Shown here: one piece after another, positions 1 to 7,611 of the stretch
Position numbering within the stretch: position 1 is the stretch's first letter
Layout of the letters: each line of letters opens with the position of its first letter
NCBI GenBank assembly: GCA_003162245.1
Contig: PMMM01000258.1
Location: forward strand, 50,875-89,777
Length of the DNA: 38,903 bases
Source of the DNA: Phycisphaerales bacterium
Lineage (GTDB): Bacteria > Planctomycetota > Phycisphaerae > UBA1845 > Fen-1342
Direction: 5' to 3'
Position numbers and translations under genes: made by a program
The notes under the pieces: generated by a model
What the model saw: only the letters and a program-made list of their open reading frames with translations
Databases searched by the model: none
Told to the model about the DNA's origin: nothing

Positions 1-996
1 GAGCCGCTCCGCACCGGCGTGTTCCCGGTCCCCGCCTCAGATCAGGTCGCATACAACTTCCAGGAGCTGTATGAGGACAAGCTCTACGAGCTGCCCCGGG
101 CCCTGCTGGCCGGCGGTCCCCCGACGCCCGAGGAGGTCCAGGACGAAGCCGAGCGGATGCAGGAGGCCAGGCGCCGCGACGACGAGCGGAAAGCGCCCGA
201 CGAAGCGCCGGCCGTCGGCTCGACCGCGCTGCCGTCGCCGCCGCCCGGTGCCGCGCCGGGGACGCCGCTGTCCCCGGAGGCGTCCGGCGCGGGCAAAGGC
301 TCTGAAGCCGAGCTGCGCGCCTCAATCCGCAAGGCCCGCAACATCCGCATGTACGCCGAGATGACCGCCCAGCATTCCTGCTTCCATATCAGTCCGATTG
401 GGCAACTGCAGCGCGTGCCCACGGCCGAGGAGATGTGGGAGGCGCAGGTCACCCTGTGGGTGCAACAGGACGTGGTCAATGCGATCCGCAAGCTCGACGA
501 CGAGGCGGCCGAGCAGCTCCCGGAGAAGGACCGCCACGTCGAGTTCATGCCCGTGAAGCGCCTGCTCGAGATCCGCGTGTTCGGGTACACCGGCGCCGCC
601 GGCCAGTTGGTGCGTTTCAACGCGGCGGCGGCCACCGGCACGAGCAGCGGCGCCGCCCCGACCAGGTATCGCAGCCCCGATTACCGTCCTTCGTTCACCG
701 GCCGGAAGGGCGACGAGAACTTCGACGTGATCAGCTTCGGCCTGGCCGCCGTCATTGACCAGCGCGACGTGCTGCGGCTGGTGGACCGCATCACGCGCGA
801 GAACTTCTACCAGTTGACCAGTATCCAGTACGACGCCCTCCCGCCCGGAGGCGGCGAGGGCGTGTACTTCTACGGCAGTGCCCCGCTCGTCCTGGCCACC
901 ATGAACTTCGAAGGCTACATGGCGCGCAAGGCATATAAGGAAATGATGCCGGCGGGAGTCCTGCGTGAGCTGAGCGGATCGAGCGCGCGCCCCTGA
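1..996 (+). CDS. Envelope protein of unknown function, 5' end missing
   Basis: The reading frame is open to the first base of the window, so the true start lies upstream; a GTG at 19 is available but has no reason to be the start. The stop is TGA at 994-996. The visible part has an acidic, charged stretch, then an Ala/Pro-rich linker (roughly residues 60-95), then a mixed alpha/beta region with no motif I recognise. The next gene begins 42 bases later and encodes an inner-membrane anchored protein, so the two are probably co-transcribed. I suspect a PilN/PilO- or Amuc_1100-like pilus accessory protein, because planctomycetes often carry such pairs beside pilM, but this is inference from context and general shape only. 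Confidence 0.7.
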   Translation, partial: EPLRTGVFPVPASDQVAYNFQELYEDKLYELPRALLAGGPPTPEEVQDEAERMQEARRRDDERKAPDEAPAVGSTALPSPPPGAAPGTPLSPEASGAGKGSEAELRASIRKARNIRMYAEMTAQHSCFHISPIGQLQRVPTAEEMWEAQVTLWVQQDVVNAIRKLDDEAAEQLPEKDRHVEFMPVKRLLEIRVFGYTGAAGQLVRFNAAAATGTSSGAAPTRYRSPDYRPSFTGRKGDENFDVISFGLAAVIDQRDVLRLVDRITRENFYQLTSIQYDALPPGGGEGVYFYGSAPLVLATMNFEGYMARKAYKEMMPAGVLRELSGSSARP

Positions 997-1038
997 CCCG
1001 CCGCGCGCTGCGCTGGGGTCTGCCTTGGAGGACCGACA

Positions 1039-2865
1039 ATGGCCGCGAAAGGATCGCTGAGCTTCGTCGAGCTGCATATCGAGAAGATCGTGCTCGGGCT
1101 GGTCGTGGCGCTGGCGATCGGCGTCACGGTCTATTTCCTGACCGGGGCCCACACGATCGCGTACTCGGGCGAGAAGCTCGGGCCCGGCGCGCTCGACGAG
1201 GCCATCGCCAACAAGGCCCAGGGGCTGCAGAACGCGATCAAGAACATCAAGGAACCTGCGAAACCGGTCCCGACCTTCAAGAAAGCCCTGACCGACCAGT
1301 TCGAGGGCGGGCTCTTCGCGCCCGATCCCAACGGCGGGCCGGCGCTGCCCAAGACTCTCCGCGTGGCCACCGAGTTTGACATCCCCACGCCGCCGTTGGT
1401 CGACAAAGACGAGAAACCGGAAGAGAAGGTCGAGCTGGTGAAGGTGCTCAGCCCGACGACCCCCGTCGCGCGCACCGGGATCAGCATGGTCCGCCGGCAG
1501 CAGGCTGTGCTCCGTTTGCCGGGGGATACTAGGGACCCGGCGGTCACCAAGCCCCCCGACGAGGCCGCGACCGAGCGCTCCTGGGTGACCGTCGGCGCGT
1601 ATTTCCCAAGGGAAGCCCAGAAGCGGGAGATGACCAGCGCCGGGTACGTCGGCTACCGCGCCCGCGTATTCGTGTTGGGCGTCGATGTGCAACGGCAGGT
1701 GCTGCTGCCCAACGGCCAGTTCTCCGACTGGCAGGATGTCGAGCCCAGCCTCGCAATGCCGCGCGTGGATGCGCCCGCGCCGGTGCTGGACGAGCGCACG
1801 GGCGACGTGCTGAACCAGACGACCCTCGAGCAAACCCTGGAGCTGATCAAGGCTTCCCAGAGGCCGCTGATGCAGCCGGAATTCTACCCGGTCGAGGCCG
1901 GCGACGCGTGGGCACTGCCGCCGCTGCCGGGCCTGGACACGGCAGTTGCGGGAGAGGAGATCAAGCCCCCGGACAAACCACCGCCCGTCGCCGCGACCAT
2001 CTCGAAGAAGCTGAACGACGCGCGGTTAGCGAAGCGCAAGAAGGACTGGGACCAGGTCGAGAAGCTGGCTCAGGAGGTCATTAGCGACTCGAAGGTCAAT
2101 CCGGCCCAAAAGAAGGAGGCTGAGCAGCTCTTGGCCGAGGCCAAGAAGGAAAAGGAGAAGCACCCGCCGCCGCCCCCCCCGCCGCCGCCCCCGCCGCCGC
2201 CCGACAGCAGGCCGGCGGTCTCCACGCCCGGAGCCGAGAAGTTCGTGATCGACCCCAGTAGCGCGGATGGCGACCCGGCCGTCTGGTTTCACGACGACTC
2301 GGTCGAGCCCGGCAAGACCTATCGCTACCGCATGAGAGTCAAGCTCTGGAACCGCTACGTCGGTCGCCGCGCCGCCCTGCGTAACCCAGACCAGGCCTCG
2401 CAAACCGTGCTCGTCGGGGACTGGTCGTTGCCGGCCGACCCCGTCGTCGTCGCCCCGAAGACCCACTTCTTCGTGCTCAACGAGAAGACCGGCGAAGTGC
2501 CGAGCGCGACGGTCGTCGTTTTCACTTGGTACGGCGGCCATTGGTACAAGCAGAGCTTCGACGTGCAGGTCGGCGACACGGTCGGCGACGTCAAGGAAAT
2601 CCGCACCAACGAGCCCGATGTCGACGGCAAGCCGCGCCGCCTGCCGATCGACTTCTCCACCGGCGCGGTCGTGCTCGACCTGCGGATCGACGAGCCCGTC
2701 TTTCTCCGCAAGGCCTCGCGCGACGCCGGCTTCACCTACAACGAGCAGAAATCGGTCCGGCTCACCTACCTGGACCCGGCCGACGGACACGTGAAGGAGC
2801 GAATCAACTGGCTCGACCACAGCGATCCGCTCTACGACAAGCTCAAGAAACACGCGTCTGACTAA
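1039..2865 (+). CDS. Single-pass membrane protein with poly-proline hinge, unknown function
   Basis: 608 residues. The ATG follows a GGAGG ribosome site at 1027-1031. A short cytoplasmic N-terminus leads into one transmembrane helix (about residues 17-37, VLGLVVALAIGVTVYFLTG), so most of the protein should lie outside the inner membrane. After a long central region comes a Lys/Glu-rich helical stretch with a TPR-like look (about 325-372), then 13 consecutive prolines, then a C-terminal beta-rich region with the phrase VEPGKTYRYRMRVKLWNRY, which resembles a fibronectin-III-like strand pattern. No catalytic motif is visible. It follows the truncated gene by 42 bases and probably works with it. 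Type IV pilus or secretion-complex accessory is a guess; the sequence alone does not prove it. Confidence 0.8.
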   Translation: MAAKGSLSFVELHIEKIVLGLVVALAIGVTVYFLTGAHTIAYSGEKLGPGALDEAIANKAQGLQNAIKNIKEPAKPVPTFKKALTDQFEGGLFAPDPNGGPALPKTLRVATEFDIPTPPLVDKDEKPEEKVELVKVLSPTTPVARTGISMVRRQQAVLRLPGDTRDPAVTKPPDEAATERSWVTVGAYFPREAQKREMTSAGYVGYRARVFVLGVDVQRQVLLPNGQFSDWQDVEPSLAMPRVDAPAPVLDERTGDVLNQTTLEQTLELIKASQRPLMQPEFYPVEAGDAWALPPLPGLDTAVAGEEIKPPDKPPPVAATISKKLNDARLAKRKKDWDQVEKLAQEVISDSKVNPAQKKEAEQLLAEAKKEKEKHPPPPPPPPPPPPPDSRPAVSTPGAEKFVIDPSSADGDPAVWFHDDSVEPGKTYRYRMRVKLWNRYVGRRAALRNPDQASQTVLVGDWSLPADPVVVAPKTHFFVLNEKTGEVPSATVVVFTWYGGHWYKQSFDVQVGDTVGDVKEIRTNEPDVDGKPRRLPIDFSTGAVVLDLRIDEPVFLRKASRDAGFTYNEQKSVRLTYLDPADGHVKERINWLDHSDPLYDKLKKHASD

Positions 2866-2885
2866 CACCCCGCGCGGGAGCGCGC

Positions 2886-3656
2886 GTGCCGCTGCGGCTG
2901 ACCATCCTGGGTTCCGGCACTTCGCACGGCATCCCCATGATCGCCTGCGACTGCCCCGTGTGTACCTCCGCCGATCCCCGCGACCGGCGGACGCGCACCA
3001 GCGCGCTGTTCAGCTTCGACGGCCACCACGTGCTCATCGACACGGCGCCGGAGCTGCGCCTGCAGTGCCTGGCGCAAGACGTGCAGCGCGTCCACGCCAT
3101 CCTGCTCACCCATGCGCACGCCGACCACGTCACCGGGCTCGACGACGTCCGGCGTTTCAACCACGTGCTGGGTGGGCCGCTCGACGTGTATAGCGCCGCG
3201 GCCGCCCTCGCCCGGGTGCAGCGGATGTTCGACTACGCCTTCTGCGACGACCCGGATTACCCGAGCGCCAAGCCGCAGTTGCGGGCCGTAGCGGTCACTG
3301 GGCCCTTCATGCTCTTCGGGCGGCGGGTGACGCCCATCCCGTACCAGCACGGCCCCACGCCGGTACTCGGTTATCGCATCGGCGACATCGCCTATTGCCC
3401 GGATTGCAGCTTCGTGCCCGACGAGTCGCGCACGCTGCTGGCGGATCTGGATGTGCTCGTGCTCGATGCGCTCCGCCGCCGGCCGCATCCGACGCACTTC
3501 AACCTCGAACAGGCGGTGGCGGAGGCGCAGCGCATCGGGGCGCGGCGTACGTACTTCACGCACATCGCTCACGAGCTCGGCCACGCCGCGACAAACGCGG
3601 AGCTTCCGCCCGGCCTGGAATTGGCCTACGACGGGCTCGTCTGCGATACGGAATGA
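2886..3656 (+). CDS. MBL-fold metallo-hydrolase, PhnP-like
   Basis: 256 residues, GTG start with GGGAG at 2876-2880 five bases before it. The protein opens with LGSGTSHGIP followed by Cys21, Cys23 and Cys26, the structural zinc site known from PhnP-type enzymes. The metallo-beta-lactamase signature THAHADH is at residues 75-81 and supplies two-metal ligands; further His and Asp ligands follow (CPDC at about 178-181; THIAHE near 222). PhnP hydrolyses cyclic phosphoribosyl phosphodiesters in phosphonate breakdown, but no phn genes are nearby, so the substrate here is unknown; a general cytoplasmic phosphodiesterase is the safest call. No signal peptide. The gene starts 20 bases after the preceding stop and ends before a strong hairpin. 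Confidence 0.9.
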   Translation: MPLRLTILGSGTSHGIPMIACDCPVCTSADPRDRRTRTSALFSFDGHHVLIDTAPELRLQCLAQDVQRVHAILLTHAHADHVTGLDDVRRFNHVLGGPLDVYSAAAALARVQRMFDYAFCDDPDYPSAKPQLRAVAVTGPFMLFGRRVTPIPYQHGPTPVLGYRIGDIAYCPDCSFVPDESRTLLADLDVLVLDALRRRPHPTHFNLEQAVAEAQRIGARRTYFTHIAHELGHAATNAELPPGLELAYDGLVCDTE

Positions 3657-3677
3657 CCGGCCGCGCCGTCCGCGCAA

Positions 3678-3726
3678 CGAAGAATCCGGGCACGTCGCAG
3701 ATCGCGCCACGTGCCCGGATTCCTCG
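3678..3726. terminator. Long hairpin between convergent genes
   Basis: A perfect 14-bp inverted repeat (3682-3695 with 3709-3722, arm GAATCCGGGCACGT) around a 13-base loop, extending to 18 bp with one mismatch (3678-3695 / 3709-3726). It lies 22 bases after the metallo-hydrolase stop and 24 bases before the stop of the PEP-CTERM gene on the other strand. There is no clear U tract, so it is a bidirectional terminator or 3'-end stabiliser by position. Confidence 0.65.
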
Positions 3727-3749
3727 TCGCAGGAGAGAAGACTTCTATC

Positions 3750-4340
3750 TCAACGCCGGCGCAGCAACCCGATTAGCCCGCATCCGAGCATCGTCAGGGT
3801 GGCCGGCTCGGGGGTTTTTGTCGCTGAGCAGGTGAAAGCCGCAGTCCACGTCAAGTTCGGCGGCTCGCCGGCCTGATTCACCAGGGCGAAAGAAAACGAC
3901 TGGTTGCGGAGCTGCGACTCCGGCGGAATTCCGGGACCGCTGATCACGACCCCGTCCCGCGCCAGGAACTGCGTCCCCCCGAAGGTTATCAGATCCAGCG
4001 TGGCGGACGTGAAGGAAATGTGCAGCACCTCCACGGCGTTCGGATCCCGGAAGCTGATGTCGCCCGGCCCCAGCAGGCTCGGGAGGTTGTTCGGTGCTAT
4101 CACGGTAACCGGATTGACGAGTTGGAACGTCGCATTCTGGTACGTGTGGCCGGTGAACGGCATCACGAGGGTCAGCCCGGCCTCGGTCCACCCCCCGGTA
4201 AGGAGGTTGCCGCTCTGGGTGAACACCGGCGTATTGCCGTCGGACGGGTCCAGGAAAGTGCCAATCGTCGCAGCGTTCGCAGCGACTGTCGCTAACAGCA
4301 GGACGCCAAAAACCGAGAAACGCATCACACGAGCGCGCAT
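3750..4340 (-). CDS. PEP-CTERM sorting-domain surface protein
   Basis: 196 residues. I chose the ATG at 4340 because GGAGGAA lies just upstream and the protein then begins with a good signal peptide (RFSVFGVLLLATVAANAA); a longer frame to 4439 has no such support. The mature part is rich in Thr, Gly and beta-forming residues, as in secreted planctomycete proteins. The C-terminus has the tripartite PEP-CTERM signal: PEP, a hydrophobic stretch (ATLTMLGCGLIGLL), then RRR. Such proteins are exported and then cut and anchored by an exosortase; none is encoded in this window. Function of the mature domain is unknown. A sigma70-like promoter lies about 100 bases upstream. Confidence 0.9.
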   Translation of the reverse strand: MRARVMRFSVFGVLLLATVAANAATIGTFLDPSDGNTPVFTQSGNLLTGGWTEAGLTLVMPFTGHTYQNATFQLVNPVTVIAPNNLPSLLGPGDISFRDPNAVEVLHISFTSATLDLITFGGTQFLARDGVVISGPGIPPESQLRNQSFSFALVNQAGEPPNLTWTAAFTCSATKTPEPATLTMLGCGLIGLLRRR

Positions 4341-4442
4341 CGCTTCCTCCAGCCCTCCCGGGCTTTTGCAAGAACCAAGACTCCACGAGGGATTCTGTGA
4401 CCATGCACCCTCCCGTGCGCACGTCACCCAGCGCCTCATTTC

Positions 4443-4472
4443 ATACTAGGCAATCGCTTTGCGGGAAGTCAA
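4443..4472 (-). promoter_or_regulatory. Sigma70-like promoter for the PEP-CTERM gene
   Basis: On the minus strand, TTGACT (4472-4467) and TAGTAT (4448-4443) are separated by 18 bases. This predicts a transcript with a leader of about 95 bases before the ATG at 4340. Confidence 0.5.
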
Positions 4473-4563
4473 AACGCGCCCCCGGACTTGCACGCGATCC
4501 TGGTGGTTCGCTTGTGGTCCCCCCCGTTTCCACCCTCCCCCGTCGGCTTTTCTCGGCCGCGAT

Positions 4564-4590
4564 ACGACCAAAGCCCTATGGTCGTTTTTT
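4564..4590 (+). terminator. Small hairpin with T tract
   Basis: ACGACCA (4564-4570) pairs with TGGTCGT (4579-4585) and is followed by five more Ts (4586-4590). The T tract is on the plus strand although both flanking genes are on the minus strand, so it would stop antisense transcription; it may be chance. Confidence 0.3.
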
Positions 4591-4604
4591 CGACAGCGCG
4601 GGCT

Positions 4605-5606
4605 CTACCGCCCAATCCGCCGCACGCCGGCGATCACTCGGTCCCAGTCGAACGCCGGCCCCGGATCGACCTTGTCGGTTGTGATGTGGAAATGCCCGAC
4701 CAGGCCATTGAAGCCTTCAAGTTCCTCTTTCGTCAGCGTCGTCGTCCGCAGCGCACCGTCTTCGTCGCGCGGGTAGTCCGGCTGGATGCGCGGCAACACC
4801 CGGCAGAGCGTCGCCGTCAGCTTGATGAGCGCGTCGTACTGGGCGTCGGTCAGGTCGTACTGGTGCAGCTCCCGGCCGTTGATCTCGCCCGTGACCGCCT
4901 CCTCGCGGGCCGGGCGGGCCACGTAGCCCGGCGTGCGGATGCTGCCCGTGTCGACGGACGCCGGGAACGTGACGTAGCGGCGGCAACAGCAGTCCAGGCC
5001 GTACCACTCCTCCAGCGTCTTCATGTCCGGGTACGCGCCGATGTTCGCGATCTCGATCCCGACGCTGCGGTCGTTCGCGGTGCCGGCGTGCCACGCCCGC
5101 TCCTTCAGGTCGAGCGTCTGGTAGATGGTTCCGTCGACGTCCAGCATGAAGTGCACACTCAGGCCGCGCAGGTCCTGCAAGACTCCGAAGCACCGCCGCG
5201 ACGTGCCGCACACGTCGTAGTGGATGACGAACAGGTCGACGTATTGCTGCAAGAGCGGCAGGCTCCAGCCCGTCGCGCGTATCTCGGCGGTGACCTCGTC
5301 CGGCAGGTGGCGCCGATACGTGTTGTACCGGAGCACAGAGTCGCTGACCGGCTTGCTGGGCTTGTCCTGGTCGGGGATGAAGCGGCACTCGGCCCGGTAT
5401 GCGTCGTACCCGCCGGGGTCGGTCCACAACACTACCGGCGTGCCGGTGTGAAAGAGCTGCCCACACACGACGATCTCGTCGCCGGCCCGCACTAGCGGCT
5501 CGCCCGGCCGGCCGAACCGCGGCGTCGTGACACACGCCGGCAGGGCCGCCGTGACGAGCAAGGTCATGAGGCCGGCGAGTCGCCACGAGCGCTGAGCAGG
5601 GACCAT
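4605..5606 (-). CDS. Lipoprotein N-acetylmuramoyl-L-alanine amidase (Amidase_2 family)
   Basis: 333 residues; ATG with GGAG six bases upstream. The signal peptide ends in the lipobox ALPAC (Cys25), so it should be a lipoprotein. The Amidase_2/PGRP fold is shown by VIHYDV (zinc ligand His129), HFMLDVDGTIYQTLD (153-167), AWHAG (His173), GIEIANIG, and the late GHFHITTDKVDPG (His305 and Asp314, the usual third ligand region). The enzyme cleaves the bond between N-acetylmuramate and L-alanine in peptidoglycan; partners could be wall recycling or remodelling. The insertion CCCRR (205-209) after the second histidine is unusual. It is followed after 264 bases by the PEP-CTERM gene, which has its own promoter. 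Confidence 0.9.
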   Translation of the reverse strand: MVPAQRSWRLAGLMTLLVTAALPACVTTPRFGRPGEPLVRAGDEIVVCGQLFHTGTPVVLWTDPGGYDAYRAECRFIPDQDKPSKPVSDSVLRYNTYRRHLPDEVTAEIRATGWSLPLLQQYVDLFVIHYDVCGTSRRCFGVLQDLRGLSVHFMLDVDGTIYQTLDLKERAWHAGTANDRSVGIEIANIGAYPDMKTLEEWYGLDCCCRRYVTFPASVDTGSIRTPGYVARPAREEAVTGEINGRELHQYDLTDAQYDALIKLTATLCRVLPRIQPDYPRDEDGALRTTTLTKEELEGFNGLVGHFHITTDKVDPGPAFDWDRVIAGVRRIGR

Positions 5607-5729
5607 GAGCAGCTCCGATCAAAGGGTGGACGCGTGCGCGCAGAATTCAAACGCGCAGCATACCGCGCCTGCGCCGGCTCGACAGTCTCGCGCGCTCCGT
5701 CGATCGTGCCCTTCGACCGCCGCCCCCGC

Positions 5730-6464
5730 CTATTGCTTGGTCAGCGTCGCCGAGCACTCCGTGACCTGGTGGCTGGTGATCACCTGCTGTTCCGGCTGCA
5801 GCGTGACGAAGTTAAGGCCGTTAATGGTCTCGGTGATGTCGTAGGTGCAGGTCGTGGTATACGACAGCACGCCCGCGACGAGAACCCAGTCGTACGTCTG
5901 TGAGCCGGTCCCATGATAGGGCAGACCCGCCATCGTTCCGGTAAACGCGTAGTCATAAACCAGGTGCGCGTGCGCGGGCAGGTAATACGCCTCACGCACC
6001 GTGATGCTCTCCGTAGTGCTGTCCGTGGGGGACGACGGCGGGTGATACGTGGTGGTCGTCGTCTGCCCGGTCTGGATGATCGTCGAGTGCGCGGCGACAT
6101 CGTCGCTGAGGGCGGTAAACTCCACGCCGGCCGGCGTGCCGTCATCGTTGAACGACATGTCTGCGACGCTGTTCGCGTACGTAACCGTGGGGGCCCCGGG
6201 CAAGCTGCTGAGAGTCGACGTCAGCGTGCAGTTCAGATCTCCGGTCCACTTTCCGGCAATGGCCTTGTACGCAGCCGTCGGATTGGCCCCGCTCGCGCCG
6301 CTGGGGCCGGTGGCGCCGCTCGGACCCGTGGCGCCGCTGGGGCCGCTGGCCCCGCCGTTGTTCTGATCCAACGCGTTGGGGTCCCCGCTGCTGTTCGTGG
6401 GACATCCGCCGAAAGAGACCAATAGAATCGCCGCCACGCCGAGTAGTACCGCTGTTGTACGCAT
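5730..6464 (-). CDS. Lipoprotein with short collagen-like Gly-X-Y segment
   Basis: 244 residues. An SD-like AGGAGAAGG precedes the ATG. The signal peptide ends in SFGGC (Cys21). Residues 38-61 are eight uninterrupted Gly-X-Y triplets (GAS, GPS, GAT, GPS and so on), directly after the lipid anchor, so they may act as a stalk. The C-terminal 180 residues are Thr-rich, probably beta-sandwich, and match nothing I can name; phrases such as AGKWTGDLNC look like a lipocalin-like or META-type 'how much of a signal' fold, but that is weak. Its stop is TAG at 5730-5732. It is separated from both neighbours by 120-230 bases and is probably transcribed alone. Confidence 0.85.
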   Translation of the reverse strand: MRTTAVLLGVAAILLVSFGGCPTNSSGDPNALDQNNGGASGPSGATGPSGATGPSGASGANPTAAYKAIAGKWTGDLNCTLTSTLSSLPGAPTVTYANSVADMSFNDDGTPAGVEFTALSDDVAAHSTIIQTGQTTTTTYHPPSSPTDSTTESITVREAYYLPAHAHLVYDYAFTGTMAGLPYHGTGSQTYDWVLVAGVLSYTTTCTYDITETINGLNFVTLQPEQQVITSHQVTECSATLTKQ

Positions 6465-6697
6465 CGCCCTTCTCCTGACTCCGAGAAACGTGATTGCCTG
6501 GCACTGCTTCTCGTCTACGGCTTCGCTCAGGGCGCGAGAAGTGCCGCAGCCGGGATTCCCCAGGCGATCTGCTCAACTCCACCATCGAGCAGAATATCCA
6601 GTGTACCATCCGGCCCCAGCCGCGCCTATGCCGTTTCGCGTGTGTTTTTCCCTGCGATTCGGCCGTCGGTACGCCGCCACCGGACGCCGGCGGTGCT

Positions 6698-7600
6698 TCA
6701 CTCGACGCGCTCGACCGGCAGCAACCCATACCAGAACCGCATGTTCCGCAGATGCGCCATGTGGTCCTCGCCGGACTTCCCGGCACAGCCACGTACGAAG
6801 AAATTGCCTTGGTCGACGCGCGAGACGATCTGCATCCCGCCTGGTCCCGCTTCATTCACCGCCCGCCGCTGCGCTTCGACAAACGCGATCAGGTCGTCGG
6901 CCGTCTCGTGCGTGCCCGCGTAGCCGCCCGGCTCCAGATACGAGTGCGTCACGACCATCGTCTTTCGCCCCGCGACCGCCTCAGCCGCGAACCGGCGGAA
7001 GTCGGTCATGTTCTCCGGGTTGACCCGGCGCTGGCCGTCTTGCTCGACGTATCCCGCGTACACCGTGTCGGCCAGGTACAGCCCGTCGATGGCCGCGAAA
7101 AACTCCGGCACGTTCAGCAACGCGCGCACCGCCCCGAAGCCCGCACTGAACGACGAGACGCACACTACCTGCCGGTGCGCGTTTTCCGCCAGGCGCCGCC
7201 GCGCCTCCAATTCGGACTGGGTGCCGTCCAGCAGCGCTCGAAACCGCTGCGGGTCGCTGAACGGCTTCTCGTAAACGCCGGACAGCCCGCCAAAGTTCAC
7301 CGTCACCAGCACGGCCCGCAGCCCGGCCGCCGCGAACTCCCGCTGCACCACCTCCGGCGCGCCGTGGAAATGTACGACCAGGTCGAAGGCCGTGGCGCCC
7401 CAGGGCAGGGACTCGGGCACGAAGACCTCCTCGCCCGTCCCCAGCGTGAACCGCAACCCGGCGGCCGTGGCCTGCGACGCCGGCACCGGAAGTGGACTGG
7501 CCGGGCCGCTGCGACGACTCTCGCGGGGCGAAGACGGTGTCGCGCACCCGCTCACGATCGCCGTGCATACGAGGAACACGATTGCGGACAAACGGCACAT
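6698..7600 (-). CDS. Lipoprotein alpha/beta-hydrolase
   Basis: 300 residues from the ATG at 7600, which has GAGGG upstream and begins a signal peptide ending in IVSGC (Cys19). Frames extending further upstream would read through the neighbouring gene and are rejected. The fold is suggested by VVHFHGAPE (an oxyanion-loop HxHG), SFSAGFGA (nucleophile elbow, with Ser in place of the first Gly of GxSxG) and a late GEDHMAHLRNM carrying the likely catalytic His. The substrate is not apparent; distant relatives are esterases and poly-hydroxybutyrate depolymerase-like enzymes. It starts 11 bases after the stop of the upstream gene, so the two form an operon. Confidence 0.85.
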   Translation of the reverse strand: MCRLSAIVFLVCTAIVSGCATPSSPRESRRSGPASPLPVPASQATAAGLRFTLGTGEEVFVPESLPWGATAFDLVVHFHGAPEVVQREFAAAGLRAVLVTVNFGGLSGVYEKPFSDPQRFRALLDGTQSELEARRRLAENAHRQVVCVSSFSAGFGAVRALLNVPEFFAAIDGLYLADTVYAGYVEQDGQRRVNPENMTDFRRFAAEAVAGRKTMVVTHSYLEPGGYAGTHETADDLIAFVEAQRRAVNEAGPGGMQIVSRVDQGNFFVRGCAGKSGEDHMAHLRNMRFWYGLLPVERVE

Positions 7601-7611
7601 GCTGCACCCTC

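Noticed and set aside
322-1833. Open frame of 503 codons on the minus strand
   Set aside because: Antisense of two genes with better starts and ribosome sites; the product is His/Arg/Gly-rich without a recognisable fold.
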